Part shown: in pieces, positions 45,347-55,832 of the stretch
Layout of the letters: each line of letters opens with the position of its first letter
How positions within the stretch are numbered: position 1 is the first letter of the stretch
DNA from: Peltaster fructicola
Lineage: Eukaryota; Ascomycota; Dothideomycetes
DNA length: 64,000 nt
Reading direction: 5' to 3'
Assembly (NCBI GenBank): GCA_001592805.2
Contig: CP051139.1
Coordinates: 4,402,001-4,466,000, forward strand
Translations under genes and position numbers: made by a program
Notes under the pieces: generated by a model
Databases searched by the model: none
Told to the model about the DNA's origin: nothing
Seen by the model: only the letters and a program-made list of their open reading frames with translations

Positions 45347-46275
45347 GACTTGTACTCTGCGTATCACAGATCGCTCTTGGTGGTGAGGATGCACAGTCTC
45401 ATTGTGCGTGAAGGAATTAACAAATACAGGGAATTGACCATGATGGTAGGCACTCTGATGGCCAGCCAGTGCGACTCGAGTGATTGCAACTGAGCTGGGT
45501 CACGGCATCATCTTCGAGACGTAGCACATGCCTTGCGACCGTGTTGATCTAAGAGTCTGACTCTTATGTATCCAAGCACGTTTGCCATTCTTACGCTGTA
45601 GATGCTCCGTGCCATAGTAGCACAGCCCAGCGTCTATCAAGGTCGTGTGCATAGTATTGCTATGCAGCGCTGCAAACCCTGCTCAAAAAGCGACTGCGAT
45701 GAATGGCTGGTTGGTCTGTGGACGTCGCGTGCTCGGCTACAAGCAGTGACCATCATGGTGGTGATCATTCCATCAGTACTGTAGAGCCATCGTTGTCTTG
45801 CGTGACCGGACGCTGGAGAGTGGCAATAGTCTTTGTGCGCTCTTCGCTATTCATTGTGCCTGATCTAGTCGGTTTGACCTACATATCTGCTAAGGATCAA
45901 TAGCATCTGTGCTATCTTGTAGTGCAGCAAGGAGAAAAGAATGCCGCATACACAGCATCAATGTCGACAGTCAGCACATTGAAGAAGCTGGACATGAGCT
46001 ATGCTGTGGCTTCAAGATATCTCGATGGATAAATGACAGCATTTCGTAATGTTGTTGTTGATGGGATGAGGTCTTCGAGAAGACAGCGTCATCGGCCGTC
46101 GGTGGAGCGTCATGCCAACAAGAAGTGATCTTGTGCAACATTTAGCACTCCTGTTCGATATCAGCCATTGTTCTACAAGCTCAGCGATAAGACAATCGCG
46201 TTCGATGAATTGGAATATCTTGTAACACTTTCCACATTCATTGTCGACGATCCGAGCACTTGAAGCCTTCTCGCC
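45347..46275. other. 0.93-kb divergent promoter region
   Basis: It lies between the CobW gene and the Sac phosphatase gene. Only short open stretches with no recognisable product are seen. There is no repeat or element. Confidence 0.6.
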
Positions 46276-49138
46276 ATGACATCACTGCACCAGCGATTGG
46301 TTGTGTGAGTAGGGTCAGCTCCTGTATCGTATCAGACCACTGCTCTGACAAAACCAGTTCAGCAGTTGAGGATGGCATCTTACTTCGTCCAAGCCACGTC
46401 GACGAGCAAGCAACGACCTCAACTGCACTCCAGCTGGCTTATGGAAGTGGCGAGGTGAAGCAAGTCATTGGTCCGTTTGATGATGCCAGCACTGTCGAAG
46501 TTTATGGCATTCTGGGTTGGTCCTATATGTCCTGCACGTGGTCGCTCAGCTGATGCGTCCTCTAGGCGTTATCGACCTTGTCTCGACCAAATACTTGACC
46601 TTGATCACAAAACGCGAGCAGGTCGCAACAATCTCCGACAAACCGATATACACAATTACAGATGTGAGCTACATTCCACTCATCTCGAGGACGGTGGCCA
46701 CTGGTGCTGTAGAAGATCTCAGCAAACACACTCAGCGCGAACAGCATACCAGTGGCTATGCTACGGACGAGTCCGATCATGTCGAGGATGAAGGAGAGCA
46801 TCATGCTAGAAGTGCCGAACCACCAGCTGCTGTCGTCGCGACCGCCGCTAAGAGAGCCGTCCAGGACTTCAGGAGCTTCGGTAGTTTTGCTCAGAAATGG
46901 ATTTCGAAGGGTAGCACGACAGCATCCGACCCAACATCGCCACAGAAACTCGATTCGTCGGCGTCGAAGCAGCCCGCGGATGTACATCCAGCCCAGCTGA
47001 ATGAGGAAGATCCTTCCAAGGCGTTGAATGCCGAAGAGCAAGATCTATCTCTCACGGACGACCATGATAGCAGCCAGTCTAACGCTGTAAGACAGCGTCA
47101 GACGACTATCGATACCTACAGCAAGCGGATCTTAAGAAACGCGAGGCTGTACTACTCCAGCAAGAGCTTCTTCTTCTCATACGAGCACAATCTGTCTCTA
47201 AGGTGGTCAGAATTGACTCAAGAAGGGCCTCAAAGAGCACTACACACTCGATTCCATGTCGACTTCTTCTGGAATAAGCACATCCTAGGTAACCTTATCG
47301 CTGCTGAGCAGAATCAATTCATCCTTCCAGTGCTTCAAGGCTTTGTCGGCCAAAGGACGTTCACGCTCCAGGAAGGTGCCGGTCCGGCGCAAAGATCGGC
47401 TGCTCCAACGGGCCCTGAAAGCACACCGTCGACTCCCAGCACCTTCGTTGTCACACTGATATCACGACGATCTGTAAAGCGTGCTGGACTTCGCTACCTT
47501 CGCAGAGGTGTCGATGAGCACGGCAACGTGGCCAACTATGTTGAGACGGAACAGCTATTATGGTCTGCAATTCATCTAGCAGACAAGAATGCCTACTCAC
47601 TCATACAAGTACGAGGCTCTATCCCCTTGTTCTTTTCACAGAGTCCCTACTCATTCAAACCACTACCTCAGACCTTCGGCTCTGAGGCAACGAATCAAGA
47701 AGCACTAAGGAAACACTTCGAAGCAGTCAGCGATCGTTATGGTCAGGTACAAGTTGCCAGCCTAGTCGACAAGCATGGTACTGAGATGGCGATTGGTGAG
47801 GCATACGAGAAGACAACTCAACGATTGAGTGACGCAGGGAGCACAAAAAAAATTGCTTTCGAATGGTTCGACTTCCACAAAGAATGCAAAGGCATGCGAT
47901 TCGAGAACGTCTCGATCCTGATCAAGACACTACAACCATCGCTGGAGTCCTTTGGCTGGACGGTATCGAAGGGGAGTGAGGTGAGCAAACGACAGACTGG
48001 CATCCTTCGCACCAATTGCATGGACTGTCTCGACCGTACGAACGTTACGCAATCTTCTGTCGCTGGCTGGGTCCTGCAACAACAGATGACAGAGCTCGGC
48101 CACAATCTCGATCTGAGCACTGATATCAAGAGCATCTGGTTCAATCAGCTTTGGGCAGACAATGGCGATGCAATTTCGAGGCAGTACGCAGGTACAGCTG
48201 CGCTTAAGGGAGACTTCACAAGAACTAGGAAGCGCAACTGGACCGGTGCCTTATCTGACTTCAGCCTGACCTTGAACCGATACTACAACAACATCTTCGG
48301 CGATTACTTCTTACAGACTTGCATCGATTACTTACTCGGCAACATTGCAGCAAGCGCTTTTGACGACTTTGAGACGAACATGATGACACAAGACTATGCA
48401 CTGGACATACGTCGTGTCCGGCAGAACGCTATTGATGTCTGCATCAAGATTGTCGTCGAGGATCCTACAGAGACGCTGATCAGTGGTTGGACATTGAGTT
48501 GTCCTCAGAAGGCAAACACACTACGTACGCTGCCATTTGAAGAATGCGTCCTGCTACTCACCGATGTGGCACTTTACTTCTGCCGATTCGACTGGAGCAC
48601 CGAAAAGGTAGGCTCATTCGAGCGAGTCGATCTTGCAGACATCACTGCATTGTGGAGAGGTGCATACATCACGAATGCCCTGAGCACTGCTGAGAGCGAC
48701 GAGACAAGGAACGTGGGATTTGCGCTGTACTACAACACACGAGGCACAGCGATCGTACGGACGAATACTCGCTCAATGGACAATGAGAAGGCTGCAGCTG
48801 ACCAGAATGCCAGCAAGAACGAAGCTCAGAAGCAGGCAGAGCCTCAGAAGGAGCAGAGACGGCTGCTGGCGTTCAAGATGCTGCACTCGAGTGCATTCGT
48901 ATCGAAGCAAGCCGATCACGAAACCGATGAAGATGAACCCGAAAGCGCTAAGAAGGTCAGTACAGCCATCGCTGATGCTATGGTCACTGCGTTCAGAAAA
49001 GCAAGAGGAGTTGACTTCTTGAGCTTGGAAGAGGCACCAAAGGTCGACGAGAAACCGGTCGTCTCCTTAGCAGATGCGAAGAAGTCCACCAGCTATGTCG
49101 ACAGCATCGGTCATTCATTGAAAAAGCTGGTGTGGTAA
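46276..49138 (+). CDS. Sac-domain phosphoinositide phosphatase with hSac2-like domain
   Basis: The gene encodes 919 residues from exons 46276-46304, 46358-46515 and 46566-49138. Introns are 53 nt (GTGAGT ... CTGAC ... CCAG) and 50 nt (GTTGGT ... CTAG). The N-terminal Sac part is built from the small exons (YGILGVIDLVSTKYLTLITK). A low-complexity insert covers about residues 110-210. The catalytic CX5R(T/S) motif is TNCMDCLDRTN, preceded by WFDFHKECKGMRFEN. After it comes a region (FEECVLLLTDVALYFCRFDW) that fits an hSac2 domain as in INPP5F. The C-terminus has no membrane helix, so it is not an ER Sac1. It should dephosphorylate a phosphoinositide at endosomal or plasma membranes; which one is not clear. 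Confidence 0.92.
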
Positions 49139-49148
49139 ATCAACACAG

Positions 49149-49745
49149 CTACCCAGACAATGCCTTGCCTACCAGCGCTTGACATTCATCTGTCATGGGT
49201 ATCTTCAGAGCCAGATCCTGCCCTTCCTTCGACATCTTCACCCAAGTCTTACGCAGTATATCGATGATCTTCTGCTCGTCATGCTTCTCCTTGAATTCGT
49301 CAAATTGGTCGTCCAGGAACACCAAGCATGCCACGTCCTCCAATGCCTGCACTTCTTCTTCACCTTGCTTGAGGCCGTCCTTCTTGATCAGAGCTTCGCA
49401 TCTCTGCTGGTCCTCCTCAGAGTAACCCGTCTCTTTCAGAATCTCGCCGACCAGCTGGGCCTGTCTCTTCTTCAAGAACGTTCGCCAGCTGTGGTAGCCG
49501 ATCTTCGTCATCGGGTAGTCACTGCGTGGGACTTCCCATCTGCGGAAGTGCTGACCACAGACAGCGAGTTTGAGGACGTCTGATGCTGTAGATAACCTTT
49601 GGTTGAGATACTTCTCCATCTTCTGCGCATAGTGAGTCTCGTACGGCACTTCCTTGCCGTCAGCAGTGGTGTGCTTGTTGGGGTCCTCGTCGTGAGCTTT
49701 GTACAGCAGGTCGCGAGCCTTCGTGAAGTTGGGCGTTGCAGCCAT
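49149..49745 (-). CDS. DUF4202 family protein
   Basis: This single-exon gene encodes 198 residues from the ATG at 49745. Family-type segments include FTKARDLLYKAHDEDP, KMEKYLNQRLSTASDVLKLA, CGQHFRRWEVPRSDYP, YHSWRTFLKKRQ and ALEDVACLVFLDDQFDEF. The conserved His and Asp residues (CGQHFRRW, ALEDVACLVFL) recall HD-type hydrolases, but this is inference. The function is not known. The stop lies 10 bp from the stop of the convergent phosphatase gene. Confidence 0.88.
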   Translation of the reverse strand: MAATPNFTKARDLLYKAHDEDPNKHTTADGKEVPYETHYAQKMEKYLNQRLSTASDVLKLAVCGQHFRRWEVPRSDYPMTKIGYHSWRTFLKKRQAQLVGEILKETGYSEEDQQRCEALIKKDGLKQGEEEVQALEDVACLVFLDDQFDEFKEKHDEQKIIDILRKTWVKMSKEGQDLALKIPMTDECQALVGKALSG

Positions 49746-50514
49746 CGTAGCGAACTCTGCGGTCAGATTGTTGTCGAAGCTGTGCAATGTTACACTGATA
49801 GGTTATCATATCTTGTCAACAATCGAGATTAGCTTGTAACATGGCTTGGATTCCAGCTTCTGAGCTTGTTCCGAGCTTGCTTTTGGGTGAACCATACGGC
49901 GTATGGAAGGTCTGTTGAAGACCAGATTGGTAGCCTCGACTGGCAATGTACTCGGCCGGATTGTCTCAGACCTTGCTCCGGTGTGAGCAGCCTCATAACG
50001 AAGGCTCGACGGCAAAGACATCCCATAACAACAATAGTAGAGCCTCAAAACATACCCCACGACTCCGCATGTACATTCCTGATTCAGCAGACGATGATTG
50101 GCGGCATGAATTTTCTTGGCAACACGGTTGATCTTCAACCGCGAGCAGCACACACATCAGCTGCTCGATCATCAACAGCAACAACCCAGATGCTGAAAAA
50201 GTCAACGGTAAGGTCATCTGACTGCCAATATAGATTGCCGGCCATGGTAGCTGTGCAATAGGTTCTTTGCTAGCGGTTAGTTGTCGCGTTGCTAACCAAA
50301 ATGAAAGTTATGACTACCTTGTCGTCATCGCTCCCGACTATGTTAGGTAATGAGTGAATCGACGACAATGGAAGACGCCATTGCCACGTGCGGTTCGAAG
50401 TTTTCTGTTCTTGGTCCGCCTATTCTTATGAGGAGCTCTCAATTAACATGTCTGAGCAAACTTACACACCTTTCAACGAGACGGTGGCGTTGATATGCCG
50501 TGCAGACAACCAGA
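49746..50514. other. 0.77-kb divergent promoter region
   Basis: It lies between the DUF4202 and MFS genes. Open stretches on both strands lack recognisable products. An ATG at 50448 opens a short out-of-frame reading frame ending at 50570 that overlaps the MFS start, so it could act as an upstream ORF. Confidence 0.5.
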
Positions 50515-52044
50515 ATGGCAGGAATACCAGGAGACATATGGCTGAACAGGAGTGCCTCTGCGATCACTAGTAAGAGTGTCGACGGGACTGACAACGATGG
50601 GCCAACCAATACAGCACCAAGTGTTGAAATCCTACGCTTTGAAGGACATCACAGCAAATACAATCCTGTACGCTGGACGAAGTCGCGGAAATGGCTAGTT
50701 ACTGGCATTGCCCTCCTTGGCACTTTGCTTCTGCCTCTCAACGGCACATCGATCACTGTCGCAGCAGGACAGATCAATGCGGACTTCGGCGTCAGCGACG
50801 CAGACTTTCCTAACAGCTACTGGGTCGTCACAAGTTGGAGTGTTGGAGGCGGCATCTTCATCATCTTCTTCTTGCCGCTCATGGAAGATCTTGGCGTCAA
50901 AGCTGGTTACATCATCGTCTATATTGTTTTCTACTGCATGGTGATCGGGCAAGCAGTGGCTCAGAACTATGCTACGCTGATCGTAACGAGGTTCTTCTCG
51001 GGCGGCTGTGTTGCACTGCTGGCAAATACCATCAGCAGTATGATTCCAGACGTGTGGGAGACTGATGAAGAGAGGAGTGTGCCTGTCGGCATTTACATCC
51101 TCTTCTATGTCGTCGGCTCGACTCTTGGTCCTGTCGCATTTGCACCAGTCATGCAATACTTGAACGACTGGAGGTGGATTTTCTACATCCAGCTTATCGT
51201 GTATGGTGTGGTTGGTCCTGTCGCCTTTCTCCTGATCCGAGAGACTCGAGGCAGCGTCATCTTGAGGCGCCATGCGAAGAAGATCCGTACCGAAACTGAT
51301 AAGGAGGTCTGGGCGGAGGCTGAGCTTGCGAACACCCTGTAATTGCGAGGATTGTTCACTTCTGCAAGCCGGCCGTTCTATCTCCTCTTCACAGAGCCCT
51401 TGTTATTTGCATCGACTTTGTGGTCGGCATTCAGCTTTGGTACTGTCTTTCTGTTCACTCAGTCGACGACTCAGGTCTTCGACAATCTGTACGACTGGCA
51501 AGAGTACTCTTCCGGCTACGTCCAGGGTGCCATTGTTATTGGAGAGATCCTCGGCTGGGCAGCCACTTTCTACAGCACGAGGGTGTACCTGCAATCGAAG
51601 TATCGTAACACAGAGATGCTGGGGACACCAATCCCGGAGGCCAGGCTCTATGTGAGTATACCAGCATCGTTCATCGGTCTCGCTGGAGGCATGTTCGTCT
51701 ATGCATGGACGAGCTATCCCTCGCTGCCTTGGATCGCGCCCGCGATAGGCCTCGGAATGGTTGGCTTTGGCATACAAGTTGTCATCTCTGCAGTTGCGGA
51801 TTACGTCTTCGATGCGTATGCAGTCTCAGCCTACGCTGGATCGGCCGTCAGTGCAGTCGCTTTCGGAGAGAATATTGTGGCGGGTTTCCTGCCGTTGGCA
51901 ACACAGAGCATGTACACCAACCTTGGCCTGCAATGGGCGAGCACATTGCTGGCATTCATTGGTGTTGGCTTGAGCATGATCCCGATAATATTTGTGTGGA
52001 AAGGTCGATGGTTGAGAGCCAAGAGTCCCTACATGCAAGGTTGA
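50515..52044 (+). CDS. MFS transporter (DHA1-like), interrupted by an in-frame stop; possible pseudogene
   Basis: A full 12-helix transporter can be read in one frame from the ATG at 50515 to 52044, except for a TAA at 51340-51342 between helices 6 and 7. A 45-nt open intron is likely near the start (50570-50614, GTAAGA ... CTGAC ... ACAG), joining SASAIT to TPSVEILRF. Helices 1-6 include WLVTGIALLGTLLLPLNGTS and the motif VTRFFSGGCVALLANT. Helices 7-12 run from PLLFASTLWSAFSFGTVFLF to MIPIIFVW. The codons on both sides of the stop keep family similarity (RPFYLLFTEPL). A 30-nt intron removing the stop is conceivable (GTAATT ... CAAG) but too short for normal splicing. It is therefore a recent null allele, a sequence error or a pseudogene. 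Substrate is unknown. Confidence 0.75.
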
Positions 52045-52084
52045 ATAAAAGATACCCAATAGAGCTTACGAATGAATGGCATCT

Positions 52085-53361
52085 TCATCCGGGTCGTGGT
52101 TTACTGAGCATAGGTATCGGTGGTGGTCCTGAAGTGTCTGCCTCTGCATGAACTTCACTCAGACCGGCCTTCTTCACTGGAGGTGGAGGTTTCTTCTTCT
52201 GGCTCGCAGCGTTGAAAGCTGACTGTATACCTGCTGACGCTGCTGGATGGGATGTGGCGGCAGAGTGTAGTGCTTGTGCTTGCTTCCAGGTTGGAGTGGA
52301 TGGTGAAGACGGACTTCCCGCTGATGCAGCACTGACCGCAGAATTGATGCCAGCTACGGCCGCAGGATTTGATGATGCTGCAGAGTGAAGTGCCTGAGCC
52401 TGCTTCCAGCTTGGCACAGCACTCGTTGGGCTTGATGATGTGCTATCACTGTTGTTCATCCGCGCGAACCTCTGTTGTAGTTCGCTTAATTGTCCCGAAT
52501 GGCTTGCTGCCGAAGGAGATCGAGGTGAAGGGCTTATGCCGAACCCAGGTACAGAGACACCTGCCTGCCCTAATCGATTCAATGCGCCAGTGTTCAGTGC
52601 TGAAGGACCTTGTGGCGCGCGCATAGCTTCTCCATATGACGGCGGAGCAGGAGGTGTGTACTCAGTGGGAGTCCCAGATTGTCGTGGTGGCAGCACAGGC
52701 GGTGGTCCTGCCTGGCGCGGCGGTACTGCAGGCACCGGCCGACCGACAGCCAGGTTTGGTGAGGGCAGTGCTGGCACTTGTCGAGTTGCGTTTGCGGTAG
52801 GTAATGCTGGAACTGGTCGAGAGACAGCCGGACTCGTAGAGGCTGGCGTCTGTCCTCCATCATTCCTCCCTGGTGGCTTCGGCAGGTGATCCGTCCTCAG
52901 ACCAGTCGTGTTTACTCTGTATGGGCCTGGCGCAGGTCTTTGCTCCTCTTCTTCTGATTGTACATCTGCCCGTCCTGTCACTAAGACAGGTCCGCCAAGA
53001 CCTGTTGATGTGCCACTGCGTGCTGGTGGCACAGGAGCACCTAGTCCAATGTTCGTGCTGGTGGTCGCAGCATGTTTTGGTGTAGAACTCCTTGTTGCTT
53101 GAGCATTCGGGTAGTATGCGGTATGCTTAGGTGGAGGGCCAAAGGAATCGGCTGTCTTAGATCTCAGTATGTTGTTGCTGTGATCGACTGACACTACTCA
53201 CGATCCTTGAGAGAGTCTAGAGGTGTAGACACATGATCCTTCGCTCGGGTAGCATCCTCGTCTTTCCTAGAGACCAGATTCTTCATATCTTTCTTCCATG
53301 TTGCTCTGCTGATTTGCTTCTCACCGCTGGGATGCCAGCCGCTTCTGAGGAGGTCGCCCAT
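52085..53361 (-). CDS. proline-rich cytoplasmic protein of unknown function (fungal, PPPK motif)
   Basis: The gene encodes 408 residues from exons 53202-53361 and 52085-53151. The 50-nt intron has donor GTGAGT and acceptor GACAG. The N-terminus (MGDLLRSGWHPSGEKQ) and the join SLKDPDSFGPPPKHTAYYP are conserved in filamentous fungi as I remember them. The remainder is Pro/Ala/Ser-rich with many PxxP SH3-ligand motifs (VPALPSPN, PPVLPPRQSG). A conserved ELQQRFARMN helix is followed by two copies of an approximately 32-residue module beginning (S/T)WKQAQALHSAA. The tail is KKKPPPPVKKAG. It resembles actin/endocytosis scaffold proteins (Aim3-like), but that is inference. No catalytic domain is present. 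Confidence 0.8.
52200..52425 (-). repeat. two-copy coding module about 120 bp apart
   Basis: Two similar segments, anchored at cagagtg (52261 and 52381), encode the (S/T)WKQAQALHSAA module twice in the proline-rich protein. Identity is high at the core and lower at the edges, consistent with an old internal duplication. Confidence 0.7.
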
Positions 53362-53749
53362 GGTGTTTGAGGTGCTAGTGTCGAGTTACACAGCAGCGTT
53401 GTTTTCCGACAAGAAAGTGTTGACTTTGTTGACCACATGTCTGCCGAGCCACGTTGAATGACGTATCACACCTATTGGACGCGTTGTCCTTGTAGTCTCT
53501 TTGTGCACCTTTCCGAACGTCTGCATCGTGTCTAGATGAGTACAAATGACGGATCCGGTCTTGCAAGAGACTCAAATCACGTTGAACGGAGTTAACAGAG
53601 TATGATCAGACCGTGCGGTCGTCGAGCCGGTGCAGCAACCCAGCTTTGCTGCACGGAGAACAAACCGACCATTCCTATGAACCCAATTGCTTCAAGTATC
53701 ATTCTTCTGTTCAGTCAAGCATTTGCACGACCATTCTCGATTCCTTAAT
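53362..53749. other. divergent promoter region
   Basis: The 388 bp lie between the proline-rich and cupin genes. No gene or distinct motif is seen. Confidence 0.6.
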
Positions 53750-54317
53750 ATGGCTGATTGGCTACCTATTCCTGATGCACCGTTGAGTTTCGTGCCTGTG
53801 AAGGCGGGAGAAGTGCTACGATTAGGACAAGTGACAGTGCGAGTACTTGAGGATGGCTCGCATACTGGTTCGTCCTTCTTTCAGATCGAGCACTGATCTT
53901 CGCTGACAACGTCTAGACAACCGCCTTGGTGTCTGCGAACTGATCCTCCCACCGAAGACACCTGGTCCACCACCACATTGGCATGAAATGCACGATGAGA
54001 CCTTCATGGTGACCAAGGGAACAGTCCGCTTTCACGTCCCAGACAAAGACCAGCCTGGGAAGGACAAAGAGATCATCGATGCGCAAGTGGGAGACTTTGT
54101 TGCTCTGCCTACCCGGTCGCCACATACGTTCAGCAATCCCAGCAACGAAGAATCTCGTGTGCACTTCACCGCAACTCCTGCTTTCTACATCAACTACTTC
54201 AAGTTGCTGTCTACACTTGGGAAGCCAGGAGAGCCCATGCCGGCTGAAGCTAACATGCAAGCCATGGCCCTTTATGCTACCAAGCTCGTGGACAACCAGC
54301 CAAGGAAGCCTCAGTGA
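53750..54317 (+). CDS. cupin-domain protein
   Basis: The gene encodes 172 residues from exons 53750-53867 and 53917-54317. The 49-nt intron has donor GTTCGT, branch GCTGAC and acceptor TCTAG. Cupin motif 1 reads PPPHWHEMHDETFMVTKG (metal-binding HxH and Glu), and motif 2 is GDFVALPTRSPHTFSNPS (His). Such single-domain proteins include quercetinase-like dioxygenases and isomerases, and many have no known reaction. It faces the methyltransferase gene tail to tail with five bases between stops, so the two may be linked in metabolism, but only proximity supports this. Confidence 0.88.
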
Positions 54318-54322
54318 AGAGG

Positions 54323-55340
54323 TCATGCTGCCGGCTTCTGTCCATACACAACATACAGATCCATCATCTTCCTCAAGCTGTTGTCTCGCAGATCTTTCTT
54401 GCAGTCCTCAATGAACGACTTAGTAGCTTCCACACTCCATCCAAGTTGCGTGGTGAACAAGACCATGGTGAAGCCATCGATGCCAGTCAGTACGTTGTGC
54501 AGAAACTGTGTGCCAACAAGCTTCTGGCGATTGTCCTCTGGCCAGGTGCCTATCGCCAGTGGATAGATTGCTTCTTCGACACCAACAAGACCTGCTCGTT
54601 CTTGCATTTCTTTCAGCTTGGGTCCAAGGTGCAGGGTACGGCCACGTTTGTCAGCGGCCTCGCACATCAGACCGGGCCACCGGGCGAAGGCTGGCGGATC
54701 CTGCAAGGCCGAATAATTCACACGCTTGCCTGACTGCTCGAGGATGTATTGTCCGCCCATTGCAAATTCTTGATGCTCGATGAAGCCTCCAGGCTTGACA
54801 TATCTAGATCGTGTCAGCATGCGTTGTACGACTGGCCTTACCAACATACTGCATGATGTGGGTGAGGGTTTTCTCCCAGTCCGTGACACATCCATGAACC
54901 AGAGAGAGGTGTATCAGGTCGAAGTGGTTCTCTGGAAACGGCCACTTGCCATTCTCGAAGTCCAGCACAATCCACTCCACGTTCTCAGGCTTATTCGCAG
55001 GCTGGACCGGACTGACATCTGCGCCGACCATCTTCGCATTCGGATGGTCTTCGGCCATCTGCAAACACCAGATACCAGAGCCACAGCCTATGTCAAGGAT
55101 GTTCAGAGCATTCTTGGTCGGCAGAGGAGCCAGAGTGATCGATCCGCCACGTGCTTCCGTCAGCATCCAGTGTTGTTGATTCAGACGTTGTACTTCGGGC
55201 TCGTCGTTGGGCATGTAGTAGTGGCCTAACTCGGAGGATGCGTATCGACGGCCATTTGCGTATGTCCATGTGTACGACTGTGCTTCTTGAGTTCGTACAT
55301 CCTTGTCAAGCTGGTCTGTGGTGATTTGGTTCGCCATCAT
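54323..55340 (-). CDS. SAM-dependent methyltransferase (LaeA/TAM-like)
   Basis: The gene encodes 323 residues from exons 54850-55340 and 54323-54803. The 46-nt intron has donor GTATGT, branch GCTGAC and acceptor TCTAG. Splicing joins THIMQ to YVKPGGFIEHQEF. SAM-binding motif I is NILDIGCGSGIWCLQMA, followed by MVGADVSPVQP, the acidic loop VLDFENGKWPF and DLIHLSLVHG. The N-terminal region (GRRYASSELGHYYMPNDEPE) is typical of the fungal LaeA/TAM methyltransferase group. LaeA itself is a global regulator of secondary metabolism, but the group is large and most members are uncharacterised. Two adjacent ATGs (55340, 55337) could serve as start. Confidence 0.9.
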
Positions 55341-55656
55341 GTGATGAGCGTGGTCGCGAAAGGGATAAGAAGCCTGCAATGTAGTGAAGTGGCATGGCAT
55401 GACATGCCAAGGGAGTGACTGGCTTCGACCCGTGCATAAGCGCAGAGCGAAGTGGGTATGCAAGACTAGCGTGGTGCCAAGTTGTTAATGGTGTGTCAGT
55501 GAATGATACTGCTAATGTTTTCGCTGTAAGCTTCTCATCCGTGATCCAAGATGAGCACATTCTGATGAGATGCCGCTACCGCCTCCTTTGTGAATTCCCA
55601 AGGGTATCGCTCGACTGATCAAAAGAGCCAGCAAGATCACTTTGATGTTTGCGGAC
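55341..55656. other. intergenic sequence
   Basis: The 316 bp hold the promoter of the methyltransferase gene and the 3' flank of the coiled-coil protein gene. Nothing else is seen. Confidence 0.55.
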
Positions 55657-55832
55657 TCAAGCACTGCTGGAGATGACTTTCTGCGAAAGGATGTTGACCA
55701 GTACCTCGCTCACCTTGCCATCGTCCATGTAGCCATGCTCGTCGCTCAGGTCGATGTTGGCGACCTGCATGTAAAAAGCTCGTGCATCATTCTCGTTGAT
55801 CCTAGCAGCCCACCCGGTAGTAGTGATCATAG

